Positions 47,845 through 57,090 of a DNA stretch of 64,000 nt are shown piece by piece. The DNA is from Caulobacter sp. GTDB taxonomy: Bacteria > Pseudomonadota > Alphaproteobacteria > Caulobacterales > Caulobacteraceae. Each line of letters opens with the position of its first letter. Within the stretch, counting starts at the first letter, position 1. The position numbers and the translations under genes were made by a program. Location: the NCBI GenBank assembly GCA_016125585.1, contig WGLL01000011.1, positions 310,001-374,000 of the forward strand, written 5' to 3'. The notes under the pieces are model-generated. The model worked only from the letters and a program-made list of their open reading frames with translations, had not been told where the DNA came from and searched no databases.

Positions 47845-48393
47845 CTACTGCCGGCCGTCGCCGGGACGGCTGCCCGGCAGGCCTTCGCTGTCATCACGCG
47901 GCAGCAGACCGCCGCCCTGGCCGACGTTGCCCAGAAGCTGTTCGAGAATGGTGATCTCGCGACCGCGAGTCGGGGTTTCCCGCCCGTTGAAGGCGATGAC
48001 CTTGCCGTCCTCGAGGGTGTAGGTGTTGACCGAGGCGACCTGCTGGCTGGCCGGATCGAAGGCGACGGCGACGACGTCGCGCTTGGCCACGCGCGGCTTG
48101 TAGAAGGCCACGCGGTCGGTGACCTGGGTCATGTAGAACCACAGGTTGGAATCGATGGTGGTGCCGGACTTCATCTCCTCGCCGGGCTGGGCGTTCTCGC
48201 TCCGGGTCAGGGAGGTCGCCGAGGGCGAGCCCAGCTTGGACAGGACGGTGGACTTGGTGTCCTCGCCGACCTTCACGTCGGCGGGGTTGTTCTCGACAAC
48301 CTGGAAGCCGGAATAGGTGGTCATGGGGGTGCAGGCCCCCGTCGCCAGAATGGCCGAGCCTGCGAGCAGCGCGAGTGCGGACTTGCGGAACAT
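47845..48393 (-). CDS. bamE: Outer-membrane assembly lipoprotein BamE (SmpA/OmlA)
   Basis: Small lipoprotein of the BAM complex. The 182-residue product has a signal peptide with lipobox ATGAC, then the SmpA/OmlA domain: VKVGEDTKSTVLSKLGSPSA, LWFYMTQVTDRVAFYKPRVAKRDVVAVAFD and a VNTYTLEDG strand. A glycine-rich C-terminal tail follows. It is convergent with the lipA unit and divergent from the bc1 chaperone gene, as in many alphaproteobacteria. Confidence 0.92.
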   Translation of the reverse strand: MFRKSALALLAGSAILATGACTPMTTYSGFQVVENNPADVKVGEDTKSTVLSKLGSPSATSLTRSENAQPGEEMKSGTTIDSNLWFYMTQVTDRVAFYKPRVAKRDVVAVAFDPASQQVASVNTYTLEDGKVIAFNGRETPTRGREITILEQLLGNVGQGGGLLPRDDSEGLPGSRPGDGRQ

Positions 48394-48597
48394 GTCGTCT
48401 CCGGGGGCCGTTTCTGGCAGGCGAGGTTAGCGCACCGCCGCCAGACGCGATCCAAATTCTGTTGTTCGAACCCGCCCGTCCGCGCCGGATGCCTTCATTC
48501 GGCCCGGACAGGCTCGTGTGACCTTTGACCTATCGCCCGCAGGGGCTTAGTTCAATGCCTCGCTTTAGCGGTAGGCCGGGGCGAAATCGAGGCGGAT

Positions 48598-49125
48598 ATG
48601 TTCTTCAAGCGGCTGATGAAGCCAAGGCCGGCGCAGATTGCGGCGGAAAGCCTGTATTCCGGGGCCGTCGCCCAGGCCAGGACGCCGGCGCTCTACACGA
48701 CTATGGCGGTTCCGGACACGCGCGAAGGCCGGTTCGAACTCTACAGCCTGCACATCATCCTGTTGATGGACCGGCTCCGCGGGCAGGGGCCTCAGGCCGA
48801 GGAAACCTCCCAGGCGCTGGTGGATCGATTCACCCGCGGCCTGGATGACGCCTTCCGCGAACTGGGTGTCGGCGATCTGTCTGTGGCCAAGCGGATCAAG
48901 AAACTGGCCGAGGCCTTCCTGGGCCGCGCCCGCGCCGTCGACCAGGCCTTCGAGGGGCTTCCGGATCGCCGGTCCATGGTGGCATTGCTGGCCCGTACGC
49001 TGTTCGACGGCGACGATGCGCGGTCGAGCGCCATGGCCGACTATCTGGTGCGGGCCCGGGAATCGCTGGCCGGCCAGCCGCTGGATATCCTGCTTGATGG
49101 AGACGCCCGGTGGCCGACCCTGTGA
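48598..49125 (+). CDS. Ubiquinol-cytochrome c chaperone family protein (CBP3-like)
   Basis: A 175-residue helical protein of the UQCC/CBP3 family, needed in mitochondria for assembly of cytochrome b into the bc1 complex. Diagnostic segments are ALYTTMAVPDTREGRFELYSLHIILLMDRL and FRELGVGDLSVAKRIKKLAEAFLGRARA. The downstream DUF177 gene begins inside its last codons. Divergent from bamE with about 200 bases between; nothing further is seen there. Confidence 0.9.
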   Translation: MFFKRLMKPRPAQIAAESLYSGAVAQARTPALYTTMAVPDTREGRFELYSLHIILLMDRLRGQGPQAEETSQALVDRFTRGLDDAFRELGVGDLSVAKRIKKLAEAFLGRARAVDQAFEGLPDRRSMVALLARTLFDGDDARSSAMADYLVRARESLAGQPLDILLDGDARWPTL

Positions 49126-49655
49126 ACGGCGGGCCCCTCTGGTCCCATACCGTGACCCTGGCCGAGATCGGCCGGACCGCCCCGACTTTGACCCTGTCGG
49201 CCGACGGCGCCACCCGGGTGACGATCGCCCGCGAACTGGGTCTCGTCCGCCTTGATTCCCTGACCGCCACGGTCCGCACCCGCCCCTGGCTGGACGGGGC
49301 GGAAATCGACGGCGAACTGAAGGCCAGGGTCACCCAGATCTGCAGCGCCACCGGCGACCCCTTCGAGCAAACCCTTGAGAGCGCCTTCACGGTCCGCGCG
49401 GTGCCGGAGGGCAGCGACGCGGCCCCGCAAAGCGACAGCCTGGAAGTCGATATCGATCCGGAAGGCGAGGATCCGCCAGACGTTCTTGAAGGCGACAAGA
49501 TCGATGTCGCCGCCTATGTCGTCGAGCATCTGGCGCTCGAGATCGAGCCCTTTCCGCGGAAGCCGAGTGCGGTCTACGACCCGCCGGCCGAGGAGACCAT
49601 CGATTCGCCCTTCGCGGTGCTGCACCAGTTCCGCAAGGGTCAGGCGGAAGACTGA
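49110..49655 (+). CDS. YceD/DUF177 family protein
   Basis: A 181-residue acidic protein of the DUF177 family, which in bacteria is commonly linked to 23S rRNA or large ribosomal subunit accumulation and sits by rpmF/plsX. Visible marks are TVRTRPWLDGAEIDGELKARVTQICS, the ICSATGDPF motif, VDIDPEGEDPPDVLEGD, IDVAAYVVEHLALEIEPFPR and the C-terminal SPFAVLHQFR. It begins at GTG with a 16-bp overlap on the chaperone gene. rpmF is not present between it and plsX. Confidence 0.9.
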   Translation: MADPVNGGPLWSHTVTLAEIGRTAPTLTLSADGATRVTIARELGLVRLDSLTATVRTRPWLDGAEIDGELKARVTQICSATGDPFEQTLESAFTVRAVPEGSDAAPQSDSLEVDIDPEGEDPPDVLEGDKIDVAAYVVEHLALEIEPFPRKPSAVYDPPAEETIDSPFAVLHQFRKGQAED

Positions 49656-49811
49656 CCGTCCGGATTGAACCATGAGCCAAGGCTTGCATCCGCCCGGGTC
49701 GGCGCTATCGTCCGGCCGCTTCACATTCCGTCCCTCCGGGGCCGGGCCCACAGGATTTGAGCGTCTTGTCCAGTCCGCTCTGGCGGCGTCTCCGGGAGCT
49801 TCAGGCTCGTT

Positions 49812-50882
49812 TTGTCAGACTCATTGATCCTCTCCGTCGACGCCATGGGCGGCGATCACGGCCCGGCCGTGGTGATCCCGGCGCTTGGCTTCGCGGCCGG
49901 CAGGCTGGCGGGGCAGGGGGTGCGCTTCATTGTCCACGGCGACCAGGCCCGGATCGACCCTGAGCTGGCCAAGGTCCCGGCCCTCAAGGGTCTGGCCGAG
50001 GTGCGTCACACCGACAAGTTCATCTCCATGGACGAAAAGCCGGCGCAGGCGATGCGGCGCGGCAAGGGCTCGAGCCTGTGGAACGCTGTCGAGTGCGTCA
50101 AATCCGGAGAGGCCGCCGCAGCGGTCTCGGCCGGCAACACCGGCGCGATGATGGCTATTTCGATGTTGATCCTGCGGCTGGCCGCCGAGGTCGATCGCCC
50201 GGCCCTGACCGCCAGCTGGCCGACCAGCCGCGGCGTGACCACGGTGCTGGACGTCGGGGCGAATGTCTCCAGCGACGCCGAACAGCTGGTCGAGTTCGCC
50301 ATCATGGGGGCGGCCTTCCACCACGCCATCCACGGCAAGGACCGGCCGGTGGTCGGGCTGCTCAACGTCGGGTCCGAGGAGCAGAAGGGCCATGAGGAGG
50401 TGCGCGAGGCGCACGCCATCCTTCGCGGCACCGCCTTCGAATTCGACTACCACGGTTTCGTCGAGGGCGACGATATCCCCAAGGGCACGGTCGATGTGGT
50501 GGTCACCGACGGCTTCACCGGCAACGTTCTGCTGAAGACCGCGGAGGGCGTCGCCCGCTTCTTCGGATCGGAGATGCGCAGCGCCTTCACCGCTGGCCCG
50601 CTGGCCATGGCCGGCGCCCTGCTGGCGTCCCGGGCGCTTGGCCGGATGCGGCTGCGGATGGACCCCGGAGCGGTCAACGGCGCCCCGCTGCTGGGTCTCA
50701 ACGGCGTGGTGGTCAAGAGCCATGGCAGCGCGGACGCCAAAAGTTTCGCCTCGGCGGTCAAGGTGGCGGCCGATCTGGCGCGCAGCGACTTCGCCGCCGA
50801 GATCGATCGCAATGTCAAACGTCTCTCGGCCGCCTTGGCCGAGTCAGCCCAGTCCGGCCCACCGGTGGAGTCGTCCCAGTGA
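49812..50882 (+). CDS. plsX: Phosphate acyltransferase PlsX
   Basis: Makes acyl-phosphate from acyl-ACP for the first step of phospholipid synthesis (with PlsY). The 356-residue product has LILSVDAMGGDHGPAVVIP, AVSAGNTGAMMAISMLIL, GLLNVGSEEQKGHE and DVVVTDGFTGNVLLKTAEG. Start is TTG, the only in-frame option giving the family N terminus. Its stop overlaps fabH in GTGA. The 156 bases before it hold no gene. Confidence 0.96.
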   Translation: MSDSLILSVDAMGGDHGPAVVIPALGFAAGRLAGQGVRFIVHGDQARIDPELAKVPALKGLAEVRHTDKFISMDEKPAQAMRRGKGSSLWNAVECVKSGEAAAAVSAGNTGAMMAISMLILRLAAEVDRPALTASWPTSRGVTTVLDVGANVSSDAEQLVEFAIMGAAFHHAIHGKDRPVVGLLNVGSEEQKGHEEVREAHAILRGTAFEFDYHGFVEGDDIPKGTVDVVVTDGFTGNVLLKTAEGVARFFGSEMRSAFTAGPLAMAGALLASRALGRMRLRMDPGAVNGAPLLGLNGVVVKSHGSADAKSFASAVKVAADLARSDFAAEIDRNVKRLSAALAESAQSGPPVESSQ

Positions 50883-51859
50883 GTGAGTTGTTGCGTAGCG
50901 CGATCACCGGCGTCGGGGCCTATCTGCCGCCTGACGTGGTGACCAATGAAGCCCTGTCGAAGATCGTCGACACCAGCGACGAATGGATCGCCGAGCGCAC
51001 CGGTATTCGCCGCCGCCACCGCGCGGCCGACGATCAGGCCGTTTCCGATCTTGCGGTCGAGGCGGCGAAGAAGGCCCTCGAGGCCGCCGGCAAGACGGCG
51101 GCCGACATCGACCTGATCGTGGTCGCCACCACCACCCCCGATCTGACCTTTCCGGCGACCGCGGCGATCGTCCAGCGCAAGCTGGGCTGCCCGGTCGGCA
51201 TTGCCTTTGACGTTCAGGCCGTCTGCTCCGGCTTCGTCTACGCCCTGACCGTCGCCGACGGCTTTGTCGCCAGAGGGCACAGCCAATGCGCCCTGGTGAT
51301 CGGCGCCGAGGCCATGACCCGACTGATGGACTGGACCGATCGCGGCACCTGCGTGCTGTTTGGCGACGGCGCCGGCGCGGTGGTCGTCGAGCCGGTTTCA
51401 GGAACGGGCGCCAACACCGACCGGGGCCTTATCAGCTTCGCCCTGCGTTGCGACGGGACCAAGCAGGACCTGCTCTATGTCGACGGCGGCCCATCGACGA
51501 CGGGCACGGTCGGCAAGCTGCGGATGGCCGGCAACCAGGTATTCAAGCACGCGGTCAAGAACATCTCCGAGGCCATCGAGGCGGCGCTGGAGAAGGCCGA
51601 TCTGACCATCGCCGATGTCGACTGGTTCATTCCTCATCAGGCCAACCAGCGGATTCTTCACGGGGTCGCCCACCGGCTGGGTCTCGATGAGAACAAGGTG
51701 GTGCAGACGGTGGCCGAACACGCCAACACGTCCGCCGCCTCAATTCCCCTGGCCTTCGCCGCCGCCGTCGACGACGGCCGGATCAAACCCGGCGACCTGC
51801 TGCTGATGGAAGCCATGGGCGGCGGCCTGACCTGGGGCGCCTGCCTGGTCCGGCTGTAG
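50879..51859 (+). CDS. fabH: 3-oxoacyl-ACP synthase III
   Basis: Condenses acetyl-CoA with malonyl-ACP to start fatty-acid chains. The 326-residue enzyme has the Cys-His-Asn triad: FDVQAVCSGFVYAL (cysteine), WFIPHQANQRIL (histidine) and VAEHANTSAASI (asparagine), plus TGIRRRH and GDGAGAVVVE. It begins at GTG overlapping the plsX stop, so phospholipid and fatty-acid initiation are co-translated. Confidence 0.98.
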   Translation: MSELLRSAITGVGAYLPPDVVTNEALSKIVDTSDEWIAERTGIRRRHRAADDQAVSDLAVEAAKKALEAAGKTAADIDLIVVATTTPDLTFPATAAIVQRKLGCPVGIAFDVQAVCSGFVYALTVADGFVARGHSQCALVIGAEAMTRLMDWTDRGTCVLFGDGAGAVVVEPVSGTGANTDRGLISFALRCDGTKQDLLYVDGGPSTTGTVGKLRMAGNQVFKHAVKNISEAIEAALEKADLTIADVDWFIPHQANQRILHGVAHRLGLDENKVVQTVAEHANTSAASIPLAFAAAVDDGRIKPGDLLLMEAMGGGLTWGACLVRL

Positions 51860-51990
51860 GTGCTGGGGCAAGGACGGCGCCTCGAATCGGTCCGCTATTG
51901 AGCGCCCGACTACGATAAGGGCCGGAACCCTTTGACCTGACGCACTATTCGGGCCATGGATAGGCCGTTGAATTGGTTGGGAGGGGTCCC

Positions 51991-52293
51991 ATGAAGGGCG
52001 CGACTCTGACGCGAGCGGAACTGTGTGAGGCCGTCCACGAGGAAGTGGGCCTGACGCGGCAGGACTGTTCGGGACTGGTGGAGCGCACGCTCGACCTGAT
52101 GGCCGAGGCGCTTGAGCGCGACGAGCAGGTCAAGCTGTCGGGCTTTGGCGTGTTTCAGGTTCGCGCCAAGCGGGCCCGCATGGGTCGTAACCCCAAGACG
52201 GGCGAGCCGGCGGAAATCGAACCGCGCCGGGTCATCGGCTTCCGCGCCAGCCAGGTCATGAAAGCGCGAATCGACCGCGCCCTCGAAGGATAG
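51991..52293 (+). CDS. ihfA: Integration host factor alpha subunit
   Basis: DNA-bending protein that acts as a heterodimer with IhfB in transcription, replication and recombination. The 100-residue product has the HU/IHF fold: TLTRAELCEAVHEEVGLTRQ, VKLSGFGVFQVRAKRARMGRNPKTGEPAEIEPRRVIGFRAS with the intercalating proline arm. The ATG at MKGATLTRAE follows GGGAGGGG; an upstream in-frame GTG/ATG alternative would precede that site. A MerR gene follows 11 bases later. Confidence 0.96.
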   Translation: MKGATLTRAELCEAVHEEVGLTRQDCSGLVERTLDLMAEALERDEQVKLSGFGVFQVRAKRARMGRNPKTGEPAEIEPRRVIGFRASQVMKARIDRALEG

Positions 52294-52304
52294 GGACGCG
52301 GGGC

Positions 52305-52721
52305 GTGGCCAAGGGCCCCAACGCCTTCCGAACGATTTCCGAGGCCGCTGACGAGCTCGGCGCGCCCCAGCATGTCCTGCGGTTCTGGGAAACCAAGTTC
52401 ACCTTCATCAGCCCGATGAAGCGGGCCGGCGGCCGGCGATTCTATCGTCCCCAGGACATCGAGATCCTGCGGGCGGTCCGCACCCTGTTGCACGACGAAG
52501 GCTACACCATCAAGGGCGTGCAGAAGCTGCACAAGGACGGGGGCCTCAAGAGGCTTATGGCCATCGCCAGCGGCGAGGAGACCCCGGGTCCGCCACCGGC
52601 AGAGGCAGGCTCCGGTCAGGAGCGCGACCTGAGCGACGAGGCGCGGGGCCGGCTGACCGAAACCCTGAACGATCTTGAGGCCATCAAGGTCCGTCTGGAC
52701 GGGCTGCTGAAGCGGCCCTGA
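52305..52721 (+). CDS. MerR-family transcriptional regulator
   Basis: A 138-residue regulator with an N-terminal MerR helix-turn-helix: FRTISEAADELGAPQHVLRFWETKF, RRFYRPQDIEILRAVRTLLHDEGYTIKGVQK. The C-terminal half (a short linker and a helix ending LDGLLKRP) lacks metal-binding cysteines. It starts at GTG next to ihfA, a linkage conserved in alphaproteobacteria. The ligand and targets are unknown. Confidence 0.92.
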   Translation: MAKGPNAFRTISEAADELGAPQHVLRFWETKFTFISPMKRAGGRRFYRPQDIEILRAVRTLLHDEGYTIKGVQKLHKDGGLKRLMAIASGEETPGPPPAEAGSGQERDLSDEARGRLTETLNDLEAIKVRLDGLLKRP

Positions 52722-52762
52722 CCGGGGTTTTCAGCGATGTTCGGGAGAAGCGAGAAAGACCG

Positions 52763-52791
52763 TTGCCCCGGCGAGGCCTCATCCCTATAAG
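52763..52791 (+). promoter_or_regulatory. Promoter of tRNA-Pro
   Basis: TTGCCC (52763-52768), 17-base spacer, TATAAG (52786-52791); the tRNA starts 18 bases after the -10. The spacing and a following GC-rich GGGCGC discriminator suit a stable-RNA promoter. Confidence 0.65.
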
Positions 52792-52808
52792 GGCGCTCCT
52801 TCCTATGT

Positions 52809-52885
<77 letters not shown>

Positions 52886-52906
52886 TTCTCCTCCCGAACG
52901 AGGGCC

Positions 52907-53104
52907 TCACGGGGTCCTGTTCATCCAGGAGAGCAGGGGGAAGAGCGGCAGCCCCCAGGCCGTTCCAGCGATCGCGAAATAGATCATCTCGATGAGGAAA
53001 CTCTTCGGCAGCAGGCCGTGCAGGCTGACGGCCGCCATGGCGTAGAGCGCCAGGAAGATCAGGATGGCGATGGTTCCAACCGCCTTCTTCAGTCTCGGAT
53101 TCAT
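52907..53104 (-). CDS. DUF2842 family membrane protein
   Basis: A 65-residue membrane protein with two hydrophobic segments, TIAILIFLALYAMAAVSL and IYFAIAGTAWGLPLFPLLSWM. The RLKKAVGT start and the AGTAWxLPxxPLLxWM end match the alphaproteobacterial DUF2842 family, often near ctaA. Function unknown. Confidence 0.8.
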   Translation of the reverse strand: MNPRLKKAVGTIAILIFLALYAMAAVSLHGLLPKSFLIEMIYFAIAGTAWGLPLFPLLSWMNRTP

Positions 53105-53189
53105 GACAACTCCCGCCGCCAGTCTCTGGCGACGGGAGGTTTAGGACGTTCGGCGCGTCTTCTCCAGCGCCCGCATTTCCTCGTCGGGC

Positions 53190-53441
53190 CTATCGGCGTC
53201 TGAACAGGCCGAGCACGAACAGCAGGATCACCGCGCCCAGGACCGCGGCGCCGAGACTGGCGATCCAGCCGCCGTAGGCAATGTGCATGAGATCAACGAT
53301 GATGAACTTGCCGATGATGGCGCCAAGGATGCCGACGACAAGATTTGTCAGGAGGCCGTGGTCGCGCCTCATGATCTTTTCGGCGATCCAGCCGGCGAAG
53401 ATGCCGACGATCAGGACGCCTATCCAGTTGAGACCTTGCAT
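53190..53441 (-). CDS. GlsB/YeaQ/YmgE family stress-response membrane protein
   Basis: An 83-residue protein with three hydrophobic segments and the family glycine pattern: IGVLIVGIFAGWIAEKIMRRDHGLLTNLVVGILGAIIGKF, then AVLGAVILLFVLGLFRRR. Members are linked to envelope or transglycosylase-associated stress responses. The ATG lies after GGAGGAAATAG on the coding strand, a good ribosome-binding site. Confidence 0.88.
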   Translation of the reverse strand: MQGLNWIGVLIVGIFAGWIAEKIMRRDHGLLTNLVVGILGAIIGKFIIVDLMHIAYGGWIASLGAAVLGAVILLFVLGLFRRR

Positions 53442-53518
53442 AGTCTATTTCCTCCAGCCTTTTGTCCTGGCGGTAATTCCCCAGTTGCGATGAAGGTTCC
53501 TCCGCCGGAGAGCCCGGG

Positions 53519-53797
53519 TCAACGCCGACGGAGCAGGGCCTCAAGTCCGGTCATCGCCAGCGCCGAAAGGGCGATGACGACCAGCAGCGGCCAGAATTCA
53601 GTGAGCGGCCAGCCGAGGAGCGACGCCAGCCAGGGCGCCAGCAATCCGCCGGCCAGGGCCGCGGCCATGCCGGTGAAGACCGAACGCCTGCGGCCGGTCA
53701 CCAGGGCCGCCGCGGCGCCGCAGATGAAACAGAGCAGGACAAGGCCGAACAGGCCGGGCAGGGGCATGGCGGCCTCGGGTTGCGGGTGAGGCATCAT
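53519..53797 (-). CDS. Small membrane protein of unknown function
   Basis: A 92-residue protein with about three hydrophobic segments ([59 protein letters not shown]) and a basic C terminus. I do not recognise the family. The start could instead be MPLPGLFGL, ten codons in, which would remove a polar leader. It is divergent from ctaA by 65 bases. Confidence 0.5.
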   Translation of the reverse strand: MMPHPQPEAAMPLPGLFGLVLLCFICGAAAALVTGRRRSVFTGMAAALAGGLLAPWLASLLGWPLTEFWPLLVVIALSALAMTGLEALLRRR

Positions 53798-53862
53798 GCC
53801 TCGACTTCATTGCCGCGTCACCCGCTGGACCCGCCGGGCGCGGAGGCGTAGGAGGCCTGACG

Positions 53863-54894
53863 ATGACTTCCTTCCTGCGTTCCGACCGCTCCCGCCCGGT
53901 CGCTGTGTGGCTGCTTGTCGTAGCGGCCTTCATCTTCGCCATGGTCGTGGTCGGCGGCGCAACCCGACTGACCGGATCCGGGCTGTCCATCACCGAGTGG
54001 AAGCCGGTGACCGGCGCGCTGCCGCCCATGGGCGACGCCGCCTGGCACGGCGAGTTCGCCAAGTATCAAGACATTCCCCAGTACAAGCTGCTCAATCGCG
54101 GCATGACCCTGGCCGAGTTCAAGGCCATCTACTGGTGGGAATGGAGCCACAGGCTGCTCGGCCGGACTGTGGGCCTGGTGTTCGCGATTCCCTTTGTTGT
54201 CTTTCTGATCCGCCGTCAGATCCCGCGACGACTGATCTGGCGTTGTGTCGGCCTGCTGGGGCTGGGCGGGCTGCAGGGGCTGGTCGGCTGGTGGATGGTG
54301 GCCAGCGGTCTGTCCGACCGGGTGTCCGTCGCGCCCGAGCGGCTGGCGACCCATCTGGGCCTGGCCCTGGCGCTGTTTGTCGCAACGGTCTGGACCGCGC
54401 TCGACGCCTGGGCCGGGCAACCGAGGCACGAGACGGTTTCCCGCTGGCGCCCGGCCGCGCTGGTGTTCCTGGCGGCGGTGTTTGTGCAGTGCCTGCTTGG
54501 CGCCCTGGTCGCCGGGACACACGCCGGCTTCGTCTACAATGACTGGCCGCTGATGAACGGGGCCCTGATCCCGAGCGACTACGCCGGCGCGGGTTTCTGG
54601 CAGACCCTCGCCCATAATCAGGCCTCGGTTCAGTTTCACCACCGGCTGGGGGCCTATCTGATCGCGATCGGGGCAGTGGTTGTCGCCGTGCTCGCCGCGC
54701 GCGACCGGCTGTTGGCGCCGTCCGCCAGGCTCGCCGCCTACGGGCTTGGGGGCGTGGTGGCGTTGCAGGTGATCCTGGGGATCAGCGCGCTGATGGCGGT
54801 GGTGCCGCTATGGCTCGGCATTCTGCATCAGGCAGGCGCGGTCGTGTTGCTGGCCGCCGCGACCGTCTTCGCCTGGCGGGTCCGCCGGCCCTGA
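53863..54894 (+). CDS. ctaA: Heme A synthase (COX15/CtaA type 2)
   Basis: Oxidises the C8 methyl of heme O to make heme A for cytochrome aa3 oxidase. The 343-residue protein has eight hydrophobic segments and the family marks [59 protein letters not shown] and QFHHRLGAY, with the four conserved heme-ligand histidines. It is a single gene between small membrane proteins and rplM. Confidence 0.96.
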   Translation: MTSFLRSDRSRPVAVWLLVVAAFIFAMVVVGGATRLTGSGLSITEWKPVTGALPPMGDAAWHGEFAKYQDIPQYKLLNRGMTLAEFKAIYWWEWSHRLLGRTVGLVFAIPFVVFLIRRQIPRRLIWRCVGLLGLGGLQGLVGWWMVASGLSDRVSVAPERLATHLGLALALFVATVWTALDAWAGQPRHETVSRWRPAALVFLAAVFVQCLLGALVAGTHAGFVYNDWPLMNGALIPSDYAGAGFWQTLAHNQASVQFHHRLGAYLIAIGAVVVAVLAARDRLLAPSARLAAYGLGGVVALQVILGISALMAVVPLWLGILHQAGAVVLLAAATVFAWRVRRP

Positions 54895-54973
54895 CGCCGA
54901 GCGGTCGGGGAGTGGCGATTTGGCGACGCCCGGGGCTCCGTGGCGGCCAATCGATGGATCGGACGGCGAAATA

Positions 54974-54996
54974 GTGCGGGTATTATATTACCGCAC
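54974..54996. promoter_or_regulatory. AT-rich near-palindrome upstream of rplM
   Basis: GTGCGG and CCGCAC flank an 11-base A/T-rich centre (GTATTATATTA). It is embedded in about 60 bases that are far richer in A/T than the rest of the window, followed by AAATAAAACACTGTAAAAAC. It looks like an operator or structural site; no matching factor is known to me. Confidence 0.4.
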
Positions 54997-55051
54997 AAAT
55001 AAAACACTGTAAAAACAACTGATTAGGGTCGATTTGCCACTTCATGTCTGG

Positions 55052-55080
55052 TTGACAGGCCGCGGTCCGCCACGTATTAG
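55052..55080 (+). promoter_or_regulatory. Promoter of rplM-rpsI
   Basis: A consensus TTGACA (55052-55057), 17-base spacer and TATTAG (55075-55080) lie 58 bases before the rplM start. This is the strongest housekeeping promoter seen in the window, as expected for ribosomal proteins. Confidence 0.75.
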
Positions 55081-55137
55081 CCCGCCCTCACGTCGGGGAC
55101 CGCTTGTTCCCGCCTGCAACGGAACTTTGAACCCATG

Positions 55138-55608
55138 ATGAAGACCACGGCTTCGCTGAAGCCCGCCGAGGTCGAGAAGAAGTGGATCGTGATCGATGCC
55201 GAGAACGCCGTCGTTGGCCGTCTCGCCTCGTTCATCGCCATGCGTCTTCGCGGCAAACACCGTCCTGACTACACCCCGCACGTCGACTGCGGCGACTATG
55301 TCGTCGTGCTCAACGCCGACAAGGTGAAGCTGACGGGCCGCAAGCTCGACCAGAAGATCTACTACCGCCACACCGGCCACCCGGGCGGTATCAAGCAGAT
55401 CACCGCCGGCGCCCAGCTGAACGGCCGCTTCCCCGAGCGCGTGCTCGAGAAGGCCGTCGAGCGCATGCTGCCCAAGGAAAGCCCCCTGGCCCGCGCCCAG
55501 ATGACCCACCTGCGTATCTACAATGGCGGCGAACACCCGCACGAAGCGCAGAACCCCGAAACCATCGCGTTCGCTGATCTGAACGCCAAGAACGTGCGGA
55601 GCGCCTGA
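55138..55608 (+). CDS. rplM: 50S ribosomal protein L13
   Basis: Early-assembling large-subunit protein. The 156-residue product has [51 protein letters not shown] and the C-terminal HPHEAQNPE. An ATG three bases upstream is also possible; the second is chosen to match the MKTTASLKP family start. Its stop overlaps the rpsI ATG (TGATG), the usual L13-S9 coupling. Confidence 0.97.
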   Translation: MKTTASLKPAEVEKKWIVIDAENAVVGRLASFIAMRLRGKHRPDYTPHVDCGDYVVVLNADKVKLTGRKLDQKIYYRHTGHPGGIKQITAGAQLNGRFPERVLEKAVERMLPKESPLARAQMTHLRIYNGGEHPHEAQNPETIAFADLNAKNVRSA

Positions 55609-56072
55609 TGGCCGAAGGTCTCGAAGCCCTGCAAGCCCTGTCCTCGTCGCCTGAAGCGGCCCCGGCGGAGCCCAAGATCGACAAGTTCGGCCGCGCCTAT
55701 GCGACCGGCAAGCGCAAGAACGCCATCGCCCGCGTGTGGATCAAGCCCGGCAAGGGCACGATCACCATCAACGGCCGCGACCAGGAAGTCTATTTCGCGC
55801 GCCCCGTGCTGCGGATGATGATCGCCCAGCCGCTGGAAGTCTGCGACCGCCTCGGTCAGTTCGACATCATCGCCACCGTCGAGGGCTCCGGCCTGAGCGG
55901 TCAGGCCGGCGCGGTGCGTCACGGCCTGTCGAAGGCGCTGACCTACTATGAGCCGGGCCTGCGCGCGGCCCTGAAGCCGCACGGCTTCCTGACCCGCGAC
56001 AGCCGCGTCGTCGAGCGCAAGAAGTACGGCAAGGCCAAGGCCCGCCGCAGCTTCCAGTTCTCGAAGCGCTAA
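55608..56072 (+). CDS. rpsI: 30S ribosomal protein S9
   Basis: Small-subunit head protein whose C-terminal tail reaches the P-site tRNA. The 154-residue product has [71 protein letters not shown] with the conserved SKR end. A short N-terminal extension (before [12 protein letters not shown]) is common in this group. It is followed by an intrinsic terminator. Confidence 0.98.
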   Translation: MAEGLEALQALSSSPEAAPAEPKIDKFGRAYATGKRKNAIARVWIKPGKGTITINGRDQEVYFARPVLRMMIAQPLEVCDRLGQFDIIATVEGSGLSGQAGAVRHGLSKALTYYEPGLRAALKPHGFLTRDSRVVERKKYGKAKARRSFQFSKR

Positions 56073-56096
56073 AGCGCGACGTCAACACGTTGCGAA

Positions 56097-56132
56097 AGGG
56101 CGCTTCGGGCAACCGGGGCGCCCTTTTTCTTT
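56097..56132 (+). terminator. Intrinsic terminator of rplM-rpsI
   Basis: AGGGCGC and GCGCCCT form a 7-bp stem, with an inner CCGG that can extend pairing, followed by TTTTTCTTTG. It sits 24 bases after the rpsI stop. Confidence 0.88.
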
Positions 56133-56151
56133 GTCCGGATCAGGAGGGGTC

Positions 56152-57090
56152 ATGTCTGTTCCCAAGATATTCATCGACGGCGAGGCCGGGACCACCGGCC
56201 TGCAGATCCGCGAGCGGCTGGAAGGCCGGCGCGACATCCAGGTGGTGTCGATCGATCCGGACCGCCGCAAGGACGCCGAGGCGCGTTCGGAGTTGCTCAA
56301 CAGCGCCGACCTGGTGATCCTCTGCCTGCCCGACGACGCCGCTCGCGAAGCGGTCGCCCTGATCACCAACCCCGATGTCAAGGTGATCGACGCCTCGACG
56401 GCGCACCGGACGGCCCAGGGCTGGATCTACGGCTTTGCCGAACTGGCCGAGGGGCAGCGGGCGGCGATCGCCGGGGCCAGCCGGGTGAGCAATCCGGGAT
56501 GCTATCCCACCGGGGCCATCGCCCTGGTGCGGCCGCTGATCGATTCCGGCCTGCTGTCCCCCGACTATCCGGTCAGCGTCAACGCCGTCAGCGGCTACAC
56601 CGGCGGCGGCAAGGCGATGCTCGCCGAGTTCGAGGGGGAGGGCGCCGACGCCTTCCGCATCTACGGCCTTGGCCTGGACCACAAGCACCTGCCGGAGATG
56701 CAGACCTTCGCCCGCCTGTCGCGGCGTCCGCTGTTCGCGCCGGCGGTGGGCCGCTACGCCCAGGGCATGATCGTCGAGGTTCCGCTGTTTCTCGATCACC
56801 TGCCGGGCGAGCCCAAGCTGGCTGACCTGCACGGGGTGATCTCGCGGGCCTATGCCGGAGAGATCTTTGTCAGCGTCGCCAGCCTGGAAGAGGCTGCGGC
56901 CCTGAAAGGGCTGCAGCCGGAGGCGCTGAACGGCACCAACCAGATGCGGCTGTATGTGTTCGGGTCGGACGCCGGGCGGCAGGCCCGGCTGGTGGCCCTG
57001 CTGGACAATCTCGGCAAGGGGGCGTCGGGCGCGGCGGTGCAGAACATGAACCTGATGCTGGGCCTGCCCGAGGCCGCCGGCCTGACATGA
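56152..57090 (+). CDS. argC: N-acetyl-gamma-glutamyl-phosphate reductase, type 2
   Basis: Third step of arginine biosynthesis. The 312-residue protein is of the short ArgC type 2 class: KIFIDGEAGTTGLQIRERL, VSNPGCYPTGAIALVRPL with the catalytic cysteine, SGYTGGGKAM, and HKHLPEMQTF. The ATG follows AGGAGGGG at good spacing and precedes the conserved N terminus. The last codons overlap the following GNAT gene (ATGA). Confidence 0.96.
   Translation: MSVPKIFIDGEAGTTGLQIRERLEGRRDIQVVSIDPDRRKDAEARSELLNSADLVILCLPDDAAREAVALITNPDVKVIDASTAHRTAQGWIYGFAELAEGQRAAIAGASRVSNPGCYPTGAIALVRPLIDSGLLSPDYPVSVNAVSGYTGGGKAMLAEFEGEGADAFRIYGLGLDHKHLPEMQTFARLSRRPLFAPAVGRYAQGMIVEVPLFLDHLPGEPKLADLHGVISRAYAGEIFVSVASLEEAAALKGLQPEALNGTNQMRLYVFGSDAGRQARLVALLDNLGKGASGAAVQNMNLMLGLPEAAGLT

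Noticed and set aside
49656-49811. rpmF (L32) between DUF177 and plsX
   Set aside because: That gene often sits here in other bacteria, but no 55-60 residue frame with an L32 pattern is present.
54974-55010. Terminator of ctaA
   Set aside because: The GTGCGG/CCGCAC stem is followed by A-rich, not T-rich, sequence on the plus strand, and its centre is long and A/T-rich.
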